Assembly (NCBI RefSeq): GCF_021916785.1
Contig: NZ_JAKCFC010000001.1
Span: forward strand, 682,001-746,000
Length of the DNA: 64,000 nt
From: Mycolicibacterium lacusdiani
GTDB lineage: Bacteria; Actinomycetota; Actinomycetes; Mycobacteriales; Mycobacteriaceae
Reading direction: 5' to 3'
The notes under the pieces were generated by a model that was given only the letters and a program-made list of their open reading frames with translations, ran no database searches and was not told the DNA's origin. This document shows, piece after piece, positions 55,692-63,059 of the stretch; the stretch's first letter is position 1; each line of letters begins with the position of its first letter. A program made the translations under genes and the position numbers.

Positions 55692-56543
55692 CTACGAACC
55701 CTGAGACACGTTGATCTTGACCAACGCAGCCGAATGCGGCCAATTCCACCCGACGCGCATGGTCGTCTTCACGGCCACCCGGTCGCTGGTGAAGAACACA
55801 TCCGTGCTGATTTCCGTATCGACGTCTTCGCGGACCACGACCAGCGAGGAGGTCTGCGGAATGGCCCAGATGACGTCATCGTCCACGGCGGGCGAGACCA
55901 GCAGCTGACTGCCGAGAATCTGCCGGGCGACGGGCGCTGTGGGGTCGGAGATACCGGACTGCAGGAGCGGTTCGTTGCTCCCCGTGGCGCGCTTGAGCTG
56001 AGTCAGGATGAGCGCGTTGGTGGGCGAGGCCACGAACGAGGTCACGGTGCCGCCGACGTTCTCGGAGAGCGACTGCGCCTCGGCGAACGGGTCGAGGTTG
56101 AACAGCTCGCCCGCGTCGACCTCTTGGACGCCCGCGAGCACCTGGAGGCCATCGTTGGCCACGGGGTTGTTACCGCCGAAGAACCCCAAGTCGATCCGCT
56201 TGGCGATGTCGAACCCTTGTGCGTTGGCCACGATCTCGGGCGCGTTCTCGCGGAAGCTGTCGCGCACCAGCTCTCGGGAGAGCGGGGCGACGTGGCCCAC
56301 CTTCGCGGGCGTGATGGTCAACTCCTCAATGTCGACGTCACCGAGGGCCAGCTCGGCACCTTCGAGCACGAACGCCGAGGTGGGCAGACCGGCGACCACG
56401 GGCACCCGGTAGTCACGGCTCGGAGTCGTGACGACGGTGCTGGCCCGCATGGCGATGGAGCCACGGGCCGCTGCGGCGAGGATGAGTTCGCCGAGGGTCT
56501 CGGGGACGATGATGCCGTGAGAGTTACTAGTGGACATGGACAT
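55692..56543 (-). CDS. HK97-fold major capsid protein (satellite)
   Basis: The 283-residue protein has the HK97/phiRv capsid pattern: an N-terminal segment SHGIIVPETLGELILAAA, then the E-loop/P-domain DYRVPVVAGLPTSAFVLEGAE, AKVGHVAPLSRELVRDS, and late FVASPTNALILTQLK and FTSDRVAVKTTMRVGW. There is no fused protease domain and no separate protease in the element. It would build a capsid, perhaps smaller than a helper phage's. RBS GAGGGG precedes ATG 56543. Confidence 0.88.
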   Translation of the reverse strand: MSMSTSNSHGIIVPETLGELILAAAARGSIAMRASTVVTTPSRDYRVPVVAGLPTSAFVLEGAELALGDVDIEELTITPAKVGHVAPLSRELVRDSFRENAPEIVANAQGFDIAKRIDLGFFGGNNPVANDGLQVLAGVQEVDAGELFNLDPFAEAQSLSENVGGTVTSFVASPTNALILTQLKRATGSNEPLLQSGISDPTAPVARQILGSQLLVSPAVDDDVIWAIPQTSSLVVVREDVDTEISTDVFFTSDRVAVKTTMRVGWNWPHSAALVKINVSQGS

Positions 56544-56681
56544 TGGGTGACACCCCTCAGGTGAACGTCAGTGTGGATTCGCGCGTTCGGGGTGGGCTCT
56601 GCCTCAGACCCGTTGCCCCTCAAGGGGCGACGTGCTGGTGATCCCCGGGCGACCGCCTCGGAGAAGACCAGCACCGCCAGT

Positions 56682-57185
56682 CTACCGGCCCAACGCGTCG
56701 TTGATCACGTGGCTGACCCCCTTGGCGGTGGGCGTGCCACCGTGTGTGCCCTGTTGAGGATTCGGCCGTAGCCGACGCGGGATGCCAAACCGACTCATCG
56801 CCTCGGCGGCGGCCGTCACGACGCTGTCCCGGTCCACGGTGCCGTCGTCGTTCAGGAACGCGCCCACGTCGTGGCCCGCCGCGTGCAGCAGCGCGGGGTC
56901 AGGCAGTCCTGCGGCAGCGGCGATGTCGTCGACCGTCTGGCGGTGCAGCGCGTCGAGTCGCTCACGGAGCTGGTCGCGCTCGGCCTCGGCCGTCTGAGCC
57001 CGCTGCCTCAGCCGCGCCTCGCGCTGCGGTCGGGTCCCGCTGCGCTCCTCGCTCGCGTCGTCGGCGTCGTCCTGGTGCTCGGTGAGGTCATCCTCTCGGC
57101 CGGTCGGGTCCTCAAGGGCCTCCGAGGTCCCGTCGTGGATTTGGCCGGCGTCGGCACCTTCGGGTGCCGCTACTGGATTCGTCAC
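56682..57185 (-). CDS. Scaffold-like coiled-coil protein (satellite)
   Basis: GTG 57185 overlaps the upstream stop (GTGA) and gives 167 residues. The N-terminal half is acidic and disordered (EALEDPTGREDDLTEHQDD), the middle is a coiled coil (EARLRQRAQTAEAERDQLRE), and the C-terminus is compact. Position immediately upstream of the capsid gene and this composition are typical of phage scaffolding proteins; identity is inferred from those two facts only. Confidence 0.65.
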   Translation of the reverse strand: MTNPVAAPEGADAGQIHDGTSEALEDPTGREDDLTEHQDDADDASEERSGTRPQREARLRQRAQTAEAERDQLRERLDALHRQTVDDIAAAAGLPDPALLHAAGHDVGAFLNDDGTVDRDSVVTAAAEAMSRFGIPRRLRPNPQQGTHGGTPTAKGVSHVINDALGR

Positions 57186-57544
57186 TGCATGTCCTCCCGT
57201 TGTTGTTCGAGCTGCGGCCATTCGCAGCGGCGTACTGAGCCGCTGATGTATCGGACGACTGTCTCCAGATTCGGCGGTAGGCGGAAGCCCAGCCACGTCA
57301 GCAACAGACGTTCGGCGGGCGTGGCCGGGCGTGTGCGCGGCCGGTGCAGCCAATGCCGGTGTTCCCAGTCGAAGTTCGCGGTTTGGTCGAGCTGACGCTG
57401 TATCTCCTCGGGGAGGCCTGAGAAGGTCAGCCAGCCTCTCGGATCGGAAAATCCGTAGTGGTGCGAGTTAGTCATGTCAAGCGCGGTCAACCACACTGGG
57501 ATGGTGGTTGGCAGCTCTGTGGACGCCATGTTCGGTTCGCTCAT
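57182..57544 (-). CDS. Satellite hypothetical protein (120 aa)
   Basis: ATG 57544 overlaps the WhiB stop (ATGA) and the end overlaps the scaffold-like gene (GTGA). The protein is soluble, with several Trp/Tyr/His (NSHHYGFSDPRGWLTFSGLP, FDWEHRHWLHRPRT) and no cysteine cluster or membrane segment. I do not recognise it. Confidence 0.7.
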   Translation of the reverse strand: MSEPNMASTELPTTIPVWLTALDMTNSHHYGFSDPRGWLTFSGLPEEIQRQLDQTANFDWEHRHWLHRPRTRPATPAERLLLTWLGFRLPPNLETVVRYISGSVRRCEWPQLEQQREDMQ

Positions 57545-57807
57545 TTCCACTCCTTGTGCCGGTAGTACTTGCCTGCCACGACGCCCACCAGTTGCCGCTG
57601 CCCCGCCGCCCAAGTAGTGCAGCGCTCCAGCTCGGGACAGACACCGCAGAGTGCTACGGCGCGTTGCACCTGCGCCCCGTCCGTGCAGTCGAAAGTGTCC
57701 TGGTCGCCCGCACACAACGCCCTCGGCAGCTTCGGCTGGTCGCGTAGCACCGTCGCCAACAGCGCGACGGTGGCGTCACCGTCGAGACGAACATCAGCGC
57801 CCGTCAT
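57541..57807 (-). CDS. WhiB-family iron-sulfur regulator (satellite)
   Basis: The 88-residue protein has the four WhiB cysteines (Cys32, then CGVC at 54-57, Cys63) for a [4Fe-4S] cluster, and the glycine turn GVVAGKYYRHKEW near the C-terminus that contacts sigma factor/DNA. One extra cysteine lies at 41. Mycobacteriophage WhiB proteins (for example TM4 WhiB) act as dominant repressors of host whiB2. ATG 57807 lies inside the end of the upstream gene. Confidence 0.88.
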   Translation of the reverse strand: MTGADVRLDGDATVALLATVLRDQPKLPRALCAGDQDTFDCTDGAQVQRAVALCGVCPELERCTTWAAGQRQLVGVVAGKYYRHKEWK

Positions 57808-58294
57808 GCTCGCCACCGTGCTGGCGTCGGAGTGTCGCGAACACTGCGGCCACGTCCGTCCCCGCCAGGAACGCGACGACGTGCCCGGCCAGCACGCTGG
57901 CGGCGTGAGCGACGTCGAGGTCGCTGAACTCGGACACGGCGACGAGCTGGTCGCAGCGCCCGATCTGGCCACGCTCGAACGCCTCGGCCAGGGCGATGGC
58001 GGCCAGGGCCAGGCGCACCTGTTCGTCGTCGGCCCCGACCTCGGCCGCTAGTTCGTGGGCGTCGGCACGGAGCTTGTCGAACGACGCTCTAGCGTGAGGA
58101 CCGGCGAGCAGACCTGCCAGCGACCGCACGGCAGCGATGCGCAGCCACGCAGAGGGCACGGCGGCGTCGGCGATGACGACTGAGGCGGCCTCGGCCCGCC
58201 CGTGGGCTGCCTGCTCGGCGGCGTCGATGACGGCGAGCATCGCGGCATGGGGTGCCAGGGCATCCCAATCTGGTTGTCTGTCAGTCGTTGTCAT
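57794..58294 (-). CDS. Satellite hypothetical protein, Ala-rich helical (166 aa)
   Basis: ATG 58294 overlaps the small zinc-protein stop by 4 bp. The protein is almost entirely helical and Ala/Val/Leu-rich (AAVRSLAGLLAGPHARASFDKL), without signal or membrane helix. No motif is recognised. It lies between replication-type and capsid genes. Confidence 0.65.
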   Translation of the reverse strand: MTTTDRQPDWDALAPHAAMLAVIDAAEQAAHGRAEAASVVIADAAVPSAWLRIAAVRSLAGLLAGPHARASFDKLRADAHELAAEVGADDEQVRLALAAIALAEAFERGQIGRCDQLVAVSEFSDLDVAHAASVLAGHVVAFLAGTDVAAVFATLRRQHGGEHDGR

Positions 58295-58428
58295 CGGGTA
58301 TCTCTCTCATTGCGTTGGAGCAGCCTGCATTCGGCGCAGAGGCCGTAGCGCACGGACAGCGGGTGAATGAGGCGCGCCGTGCAATCCTCGCCGTCGCACA
58401 GCGGCGTTCCGTCGGAGTCGTGGGCCAT
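58291..58428 (-). CDS. Small zinc-binding-type protein (45 aa, satellite)
   Basis: ATG 58428 shares one base with the helicase stop (TGATG). The peptide has CDGEDC (Cys11, Cys16) and CAEC (Cys31, Cys34), a C4 knuckle suitable for one zinc. Overlaps on both sides show it is part of the replication-to-capsid operon. Confidence 0.65.
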   Translation of the reverse strand: MAHDSDGTPLCDGEDCTARLIHPLSVRYGLCAECRLLQRNERDTR

Positions 58429-59840
58429 CAGCTCGCGGCCTCCTGACGTTTGCTGGCCTTGAGTTCGCACCACGTGCACAGGCCGGTGTCGGCGTGGATC
58501 GGACCGGGTCGGCCGCAGCCGCATTGACGCCTCGGCAGACGGTGGAGAGGCGTGTCTCGTCGCGAGATACCGTTTGCAGGCGCGACATCCGCGACATCCG
58601 CGACATCTAGTCGTCGTTGCTGTTCAGGGCCACTTTCGGTTGTCGCGCTTGTGTCGCGCTTGTCGCGCTCACGCTGTATCCGCGACACGTCCGCGACGGA
58701 TTGACCTGCAATGTCGCCCGTGTCGCGGACGTCGCGCTTACCTCCAGCGGGCAGGTATCGAGCCCAGGCTTGCGCCAGTCCCGTTTGGCCGCTGACGAGA
58801 TACCCCTTGCGGTGATCGGCACCGATTCGAACTTCCTGCGACTCAACGCCGTACCGCTTCAGCTCCTTTGCCAGACGGGACTGGTTGAGCGGCACACCCC
58901 ACAGGTCCCGCCATTCGGATTCCGGATCGAATAGCAGCGTGGACACGATGTTGGCAGAGAACATGCGGTCGCGACTGCCGAACGCCTCCCGCACATCCGA
59001 GAGCAGTCGAACACCGAACGACAGCCGGTCGTCGGCGTTACTCTCCAGCACGAAGTACCGGCACGCTTCACGCGCCCGCCGGGGCCAGTCCCCGCCCACC
59101 ACATCTGCGATGGACAGCAGCGCCTCCCAGACTTCGGCGGGACGGTCGCGCACACCTTTAGGCATGTCGGGCCGGGCATCGGTGAGCGCTTGCAGGTTCG
59201 CCTCGGCCCAGTGTTGTAGACCTTCGCGGAGCAGCACGGCCTTCAGCCCGGCGTCTCGCTCGCGAAACTCGGCGACCCGCTCCCCCGGTGCTCGGCGGCG
59301 CATGTGCAGGGTGATGCCCCGACTGGTGATGGTCGCGGGCATCTTCCCGGCCAGACCGGCCAGTGCCACGGGCGCGAATACAGGGAACTCGACCACCTTC
59401 ATGCTGCGCGCGTCACCCTGGCAGCGGTCGACGGTCGCCCCGCGCTTGTATCCGGCGTTGTAGAGGGCGCGCAGTTCTTCGGCCTGAGGGGTGCTCACCC
59501 GACCGAACACGGCGTCGGCCTCATCCTGGAGGACCGTCGGCGGAGCGTCGTCAGCGGCTGCGATGCGTCGGTACAGCGCGGCCGTCGTCGTGGACACGGT
59601 GAGCTTCGCGTCACGGCATAGCAGTCCAAGCACCTCCAGGACGCGCGTCTTGCCCGAGCCAGGCTCGGGTGAGTCCAGGATCAGCCGAGGCGTCACGTAG
59701 AAAGCGGAGAGCGCCCACGTGTGCGCCGCCCACAGGCACACGACGGTGAGGTGGTGGTCGGTGGGGAACGCGAGGTACTGGTCCGCGAACTTCTCGACCG
59801 CGCCGAACAACTCGCCCCCGCCCCCAGCGACGTCAGTCAT
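58428..59840 (-). CDS. DUF3631-type helicase/primase-like ATPase (satellite replication)
   Basis: ATG 59840 (MTDVAGGGGELFGAVEKF) gives 470 residues. Residues about 25-220 contain Walker A LDSPEPGSGKTRVLE and Walker B VLQDEAD; residues about 250-390 match the DUF3631 module (SRLAKELKRYGVESQEV, adjacent to a winged-helix-like region). The C-terminus has a C4 zinc finger (CGCGRPGP ... CTWCELK). phiRv1 and phiRv2 encode similar proteins thought to start their replication. It overlaps the DnaB-N-like gene upstream (ATGA). Confidence 0.85.
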   Translation of the reverse strand: MTDVAGGGGELFGAVEKFADQYLAFPTDHHLTVVCLWAAHTWALSAFYVTPRLILDSPEPGSGKTRVLEVLGLLCRDAKLTVSTTTAALYRRIAAADDAPPTVLQDEADAVFGRVSTPQAEELRALYNAGYKRGATVDRCQGDARSMKVVEFPVFAPVALAGLAGKMPATITSRGITLHMRRRAPGERVAEFRERDAGLKAVLLREGLQHWAEANLQALTDARPDMPKGVRDRPAEVWEALLSIADVVGGDWPRRAREACRYFVLESNADDRLSFGVRLLSDVREAFGSRDRMFSANIVSTLLFDPESEWRDLWGVPLNQSRLAKELKRYGVESQEVRIGADHRKGYLVSGQTGLAQAWARYLPAGGKRDVRDTGDIAGQSVADVSRIQRERDKRDTSATTESGPEQQRRLDVADVADVAPANGISRRDTPLHRLPRRQCGCGRPGPIHADTGLCTWCELKASKRQEAAS

Positions 59841-60370
59841 GGAGTCTCCCCCCGCAGCGCACGCAGCCGCTCCTCGGTCGCCCGCAGCTTGGCCACGGCG
59901 GTGTCCACCAGGCCGCTCAGGCTGACCTCGGAGGCGTCGGACGATGCGGTCACCAAGGCGTTGCCGATGGACTCGACCTGTCGCCGGTACGCCGCCGCCA
60001 CGACGGCGCTGGCGTAGAACCGCAGAGCAACGGGCGTGCAGGCGGCCCCCGAGGTGGTGGCGTTGAGCAGCGCCGCGCGCACCTCCGGCCGTGAGCCGTT
60101 GCGGGTCAGGCGGTCCCATACGGCGGCCGGGCCGAACACGTCGGCGTCCAGCACCACCGCGGCGCGGATGGTTTCCAGGACCACCGCGTTGGCCGGGCTC
60201 CGCATGTCGGTGGTCTCGATCAGCGCCAGCACCTCGGCGGCGTCGATGGGTAGCGCACCGACGAGACCGCCGAGCAGCAGGGTCTCGGAATCGGGCGGGC
60301 GGCCAGTGGCGGGCGGCACCTGTCGCGTTGAGCGGGCAGGCGCGGCCGGTGAATCGGCTAGCATCGTCAT
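59837..60370 (-). CDS. DnaB helicase N-terminal-like protein (satellite replication)
   Basis: ATG 60370 (MTMLADSPAAPARS) is preferred to ATG 60406, which lacks a ribosome-binding site; 177 residues. The helical SETLLLGGLVGALPIDAAEVLALI followed by VFGPAAVWDRLTRNG is the pattern of the DnaB N-terminal (primase-interacting) domain. No ATPase part is present; that function lies in the next gene. The two may act as a split helicase loader/helicase. Confidence 0.75.
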   Translation of the reverse strand: MTMLADSPAAPARSTRQVPPATGRPPDSETLLLGGLVGALPIDAAEVLALIETTDMRSPANAVVLETIRAAVVLDADVFGPAAVWDRLTRNGSRPEVRAALLNATTSGAACTPVALRFYASAVVAAAYRRQVESIGNALVTASSDASEVSLSGLVDTAVAKLRATEERLRALRGETP

Positions 60371-60427
60371 TGGATTGCTCTCTGCGGCCCACCCTTTGAC
60401 GGTCATCAGGGGTGGGCCGCGCTCGTT

Positions 60428-60751
60428 CTACTTGACGGTCACGCGCTCGCGGAGCGCGGCCATGAGTTCGTCGGGGCGGTCCGATAGGCCAATGAGATGG
60501 GACAGCATTTCAACCGCCTCCAGCAGCACGACACCCATTGGCACGGACGGCACGCGCAAGGCTTGGGCCATGCGGTGTCCGTCGCCCTGTAGTCGCGCAC
60601 CAACGCTGTCGAGCACGGCGGACGCACCCGCAGCCTGCTGAGCGCGGAACATGCTCGCTCGCGCGGCGACCAGCTCGGGGTCCTCGGGCACCCGATTCCG
60701 GCTGAGCGCAGCCACCCTCGCCCGACTGCGGTCTACGTTCCTACTCGTCAC
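60428..60751 (-). CDS. Satellite hypothetical protein (107 aa)
   Basis: A basic N-terminus (MTSRNVDRSRARVAALSRNR) is followed by a helical body with a hydrophobic segment PMGVVLLEAVEMLSHLIG. No family is recognised. It is the first gene of the minus-strand replication operon after the excisionase-like gene. Confidence 0.6.
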   Translation of the reverse strand: MTSRNVDRSRARVAALSRNRVPEDPELVAARASMFRAQQAAGASAVLDSVGARLQGDGHRMAQALRVPSVPMGVVLLEAVEMLSHLIGLSDRPDELMAALRERVTVK

Positions 60752-60831
60752 GGTTCGGCTCCAGTCTTTCGGCAGCTAATGCCCTCGGGCTGAGTACAGC
60801 TCATGTTGTGTCGATCTGTCCAGATTGAACG

Positions 60832-60864
60832 TGACTGTCTAACAATGGCTTTCATTGACAGTCA
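60832..60864. promoter_or_regulatory. Inverted repeat at the end of the excisionase-like gene
   Basis: TGACTGTC (60832-60839) and GACAGTCA (60857-60864) form an 8-bp perfect inverted repeat; inside it CAATG pairs with CATTG, extending the stem past a short bulge. It overlaps the excisionase stop codon. It could be a terminator or an operator for the replication operon. Confidence 0.6.
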
Positions 60865-61083
60865 GTTCGCGCGAACACGGTCGGCGACCCACGAATGCAC
60901 GTCGCTCCACCTGTAGAGCACTCGTTGACCCACCTTGACGAAAGGGGGACCCTGGCGTCGGTATCGGAGCTGACTGAGCCCATCAACGGAGGTTTGTAGA
61001 TACGCGGCGACGTCAGCCGGGGTGGCCAGCCGCTCGCGTTCAGAGACGGATGCAGCCTGAGCGCTGCGATTGCTTCTAGTCAT
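60862..61083 (-). CDS. Excisionase/AlpA-type HTH protein
   Basis: The 73-residue protein has the excisionase-family (MerR-like) winged helix: RLATPADVAAYLQTSVDGLSQLRYRRQGPPFVKVGQRVLYRWSDV, with the RRQGPPFVK wing. Such proteins set integrase direction and often regulate the satellite (compare Rv2657c of phiRv2). It lies 129 bp downstream of the integrase. Confidence 0.85.
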   Translation of the reverse strand: MTRSNRSAQAASVSERERLATPADVAAYLQTSVDGLSQLRYRRQGPPFVKVGQRVLYRWSDVHSWVADRVRAN

Positions 61084-61212
61084 GCACTAAGACTAGGGAT
61101 GAGCCGCGACGGGAATCATCCGAAATCGGCTGTCTCAGTCCATCATTGGGGGTCGGTTGTCAGCCAGCCCGACCTAACACCCGCAGGCCTGCCTCCGAAG
61201 TGTCATACCGTG

Positions 61213-62343
61213 TCATAGGACCTGAGAAGTTCGTGAGACTTCAGCGGAGGCAGCCGAGCGGGCCTTGTCCAGCGCAACGGCAACCGCATCGAGGTCGTCG
61301 TCGAAGAGGTCGGCGTAGAGGTCCAGCGTCATGGCCGCCGACGCATGACCGAGCATCCGCTGCACGGCCTTCACGTTCGCGCCCGCTGAGACCGCCAGCG
61401 ACGCGGCGGTGTGGCGCAGATCGTGCGGTGTCACCCTCGGCACCCCGGCCGTGGTGACGGCCTTGTCGAACCATCCCGAGCCCGTGTGTGGCCTCTCCAG
61501 GTGCTCCCCATCCGAGCCGGGAAACAGAAGGGCGTCGCGTTGCTTGCCCTCGCACTGGCGGGCGAGGTACGCCACCAGGAACGTGGGCAGCGGCACGCTG
61601 CGCTGCTTGTGCCCCTTGGTGGTGCCGACGTGGATGGTCGATCCGACCTGGACGGCATTCTCAGAGACCACCGCGCGAGGCCGAACCCGCAGCAGATCGA
61701 GGTCGCGCACCCTCAAACCGGTTGCCTCGCCCCAGCGCAGCCCGGTGTAGGCGAGCAGTAGCACTAGGGCCTCGCGCTCGCCCGACGCAGCCGCAAGGGC
61801 GGTGACCTGATCATGGTTGAGGTACACCGGACGCTTGGGCGTCTTGCGGGGCAGCTTCATGCCATCGCACGGGTTGCGGGCCAGCAGTCGGTCTCGCACG
61901 GCGTCGGCCATGATCGCCGAGAACACCTGATGTGTCCGGATGACGACGGTTGCACCGACGGCCTTGACGTCCCCGGCACCCTCGCCGAGATCAGTCAGCC
62001 AGGCCTGCACCTCCGACGGCCGAACGTCGCCGAGCGCGGTTGTGCCCCAACGCGGTTGTACGCGGGTTCGCCATGCGACCTCCAGCGGCCGGTAGCTCGA
62101 CGGCTTGAGGTGACCCTTTTGTCGCGCCAGCCAGCTCGGCCCGAGACTGTCCACCGTTCGACGGGCGTCGGCCGGGTTGACGTACTCGCCGCGCATCTTG
62201 GCCACCTCGATGGTGGCGGCGAACATCTCGGCGTCGCGCTTGGTCCTGAATCCGCGCTTGTCGGTCTGCCTGCGGTCGGGCGTGCGGTACCGCACGCGAT
62301 AGCGCTTGCCCTGAGCCGTCTGATACGCGACCACCTGTGCCAT
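61213..62343 (-). CDS. int: Tyrosine recombinase integrase
   Basis: ATG 62343 (MAQVVAYQTAQGKRYRVRY) gives 376 residues. There is an N-terminal arm-binding domain (YRTPDRRQTDKRGFRTKRDAEMF), a core-binding SAM-like domain, and the catalytic domain with Arg in AYTGLRWGEATGLR, Lys on the beta-hairpin in TTKGHKQRSVP, HDLRHTAASL (His-x-x-Arg), GHASAAMTLD (His) and the nucleophile Tyr in LDLYADLF. It is closest in kind to the phiRv2 integrase, which uses a tRNA-Val site. The att core lies about 120 bp upstream of its start. Confidence 0.95.
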   Translation of the reverse strand: MAQVVAYQTAQGKRYRVRYRTPDRRQTDKRGFRTKRDAEMFAATIEVAKMRGEYVNPADARRTVDSLGPSWLARQKGHLKPSSYRPLEVAWRTRVQPRWGTTALGDVRPSEVQAWLTDLGEGAGDVKAVGATVVIRTHQVFSAIMADAVRDRLLARNPCDGMKLPRKTPKRPVYLNHDQVTALAAASGEREALVLLLAYTGLRWGEATGLRVRDLDLLRVRPRAVVSENAVQVGSTIHVGTTKGHKQRSVPLPTFLVAYLARQCEGKQRDALLFPGSDGEHLERPHTGSGWFDKAVTTAGVPRVTPHDLRHTAASLAVSAGANVKAVQRMLGHASAAMTLDLYADLFDDDLDAVAVALDKARSAASAEVSRTSQVL

Positions 62344-62376
62344 GGAGGTAAACCTACTCAGACACCGCGACGGAGA

Positions 62377-62405
62377 GTGGGCAGAATGTGGGCAGACGGT
62401 GGGCA
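62377..62405. promoter_or_regulatory. Integrase arm-type sites, right arm
   Basis: Three copies of GTGGGCA at 62377-62383, 62388-62394 and 62399-62405, each 11 bp from the next, between the integrase start and the right att core. The left end has two such sites with the same spacing. Confidence 0.75.
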
Positions 62406-62425
62406 ATCCCCCGCACAGCAAACAG

Positions 62426-62462
62426 GAAAAAGCCCCCCACCTCGGTGGAGAGGTGAGGGGCA
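62426..62462 (-). terminator. Intrinsic terminator downstream of the right tRNA 3' half
   Basis: On the minus strand CCCCTCACCT pairs with AGGTGGGGGG and is followed by CTTTTT (plus-strand AAAAAG at 62426). It lies immediately after the tRNA acceptor end at 62466. It would terminate a tRNA transcript reading into the element, and so may be element-supplied. Confidence 0.8.
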
Positions 62463-62464
62463 TC

Positions 62465-62486
62465 GTGGGCGCGGAGGGTTTCGAAC
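62465..62486. other. Right attachment core (attR)
   Basis: 22 bp identical to 51964-51985. It lies within the 3' half of a tRNA on the minus strand. Confidence 0.8.
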
Positions 62487-62507
62487 CCCCGACCGCTGGT
62501 GTGTAAA
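62466..62507 (-). pseudogene. 3' half of a tRNA gene (probably tRNA-Val) without a 5' half
   Basis: On the minus strand the 42 nt run from an anticodon-loop-like TTTACAC through ACCAGCGG, a T-arm GGGGG-TTCGAAA-CCCTC and the acceptor strand CGCGCCC with discriminator A. The loop fits anticodon UAC (Val). The sequence beyond 62507 is not a tRNA 5' half (it reads into CCAGCGTG...), so no intact tRNA is encoded here. Confidence 0.65.
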
Positions 62508-63059
62508 TGCCTTTGACCAGCGTGTATTGCATTTCACCGTGTCCGCTCTGTACCTATATGTCCAGGTCAGCGGGTTGCGCCTGTCTCGCCTTGTCTCCGC
62601 CATCTCGCGCGTTTCTGCGGGTCTTGGCACACTCTTGGCACAGCGGGGGTTTTGATTAATTCGCCAAAGGAAGAGGCAGCGGTTAGCCCTAGCCACCGCT
62701 GCCACCACGTCAGGTGGACCGGAACCAACGCGGCGCTACTCGCTCCTAACGATCGCCCACTCGGGCCGCGCCTCTTGGCTACACCAGCGCCGTGACCGCC
62801 CGTTTGAACAGTTGACCGGCTCGGCCGTCGTTGCAGGGTTCCATGAGGCGCCGCGTCTACGACGGGTAGTAAACGGTACCGCCGGTTCGGGTATGTTGCT
62901 GTACCAAGTACGGGACAGTCCGTAGTTTGCCCCGGACTCTTCATTGCCAGTGCCCCGTCGCCCTGAATGGAACTGGAGGGAAACAGTGCTCATCGCCAAC
63001 GTCGCCTGTAGGTGCATGGACAGCGCGCTGCAGCCAAACGGCGAGCAGGCGGTGATCGT
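62508..63059. other. Flank right of the element, with a second pair of 11-bp-spaced repeats
   Basis: No convincing gene. TTGGCACA occurs at 62624-62631 and 62635-62642, 11 bp apart, resembling arm-type sites of a different integrase. The remainder up to 63059 shows only short frames and is probably a remnant of an earlier integration plus the promoter of the next operon. Confidence 0.55.

Larger units (their letters stand above)
51964..62486. mobile_element. Integrated phage-satellite-like element (phiRv1/phiRv2 style)
   Basis: The element is bounded by a 22-bp direct repeat (51964-51985, 62465-62486) with GTGGGCA arm-type repeats just inside both ends. It encodes, from right to left on the minus strand, integrase, excisionase-like HTH, replication-type genes, WhiB, scaffold-like and capsid proteins and an HNH nuclease, then two plus-strand cargo genes. 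No portal, large terminase, tail or lysis gene is present, so it cannot build a phage alone. The make-up matches the small mycobacterial satellites phiRv1 and phiRv2. Size is about 10.5 kb. Confidence 0.85.

Noticed and set aside
55147..56564. Plus-strand open frames opposite the HNH and capsid genes
   Set aside because: They are shadows of the minus-strand genes, which carry clear HNH and HK97 capsid patterns.
57025..57062. Further copy of the dispersed GC-rich repeat in the scaffold-like gene
   Set aside because: It shares only the central CGCTGCGCTCCT stretch with the repeat; flanks differ, so a chance match in GC-rich coding sequence is likely.
62358..62708. Minus-strand 116-codon frame across the right att site
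   Set aside because: It runs through the terminator hairpin and tRNA fragment, so it is not a plausible protein.
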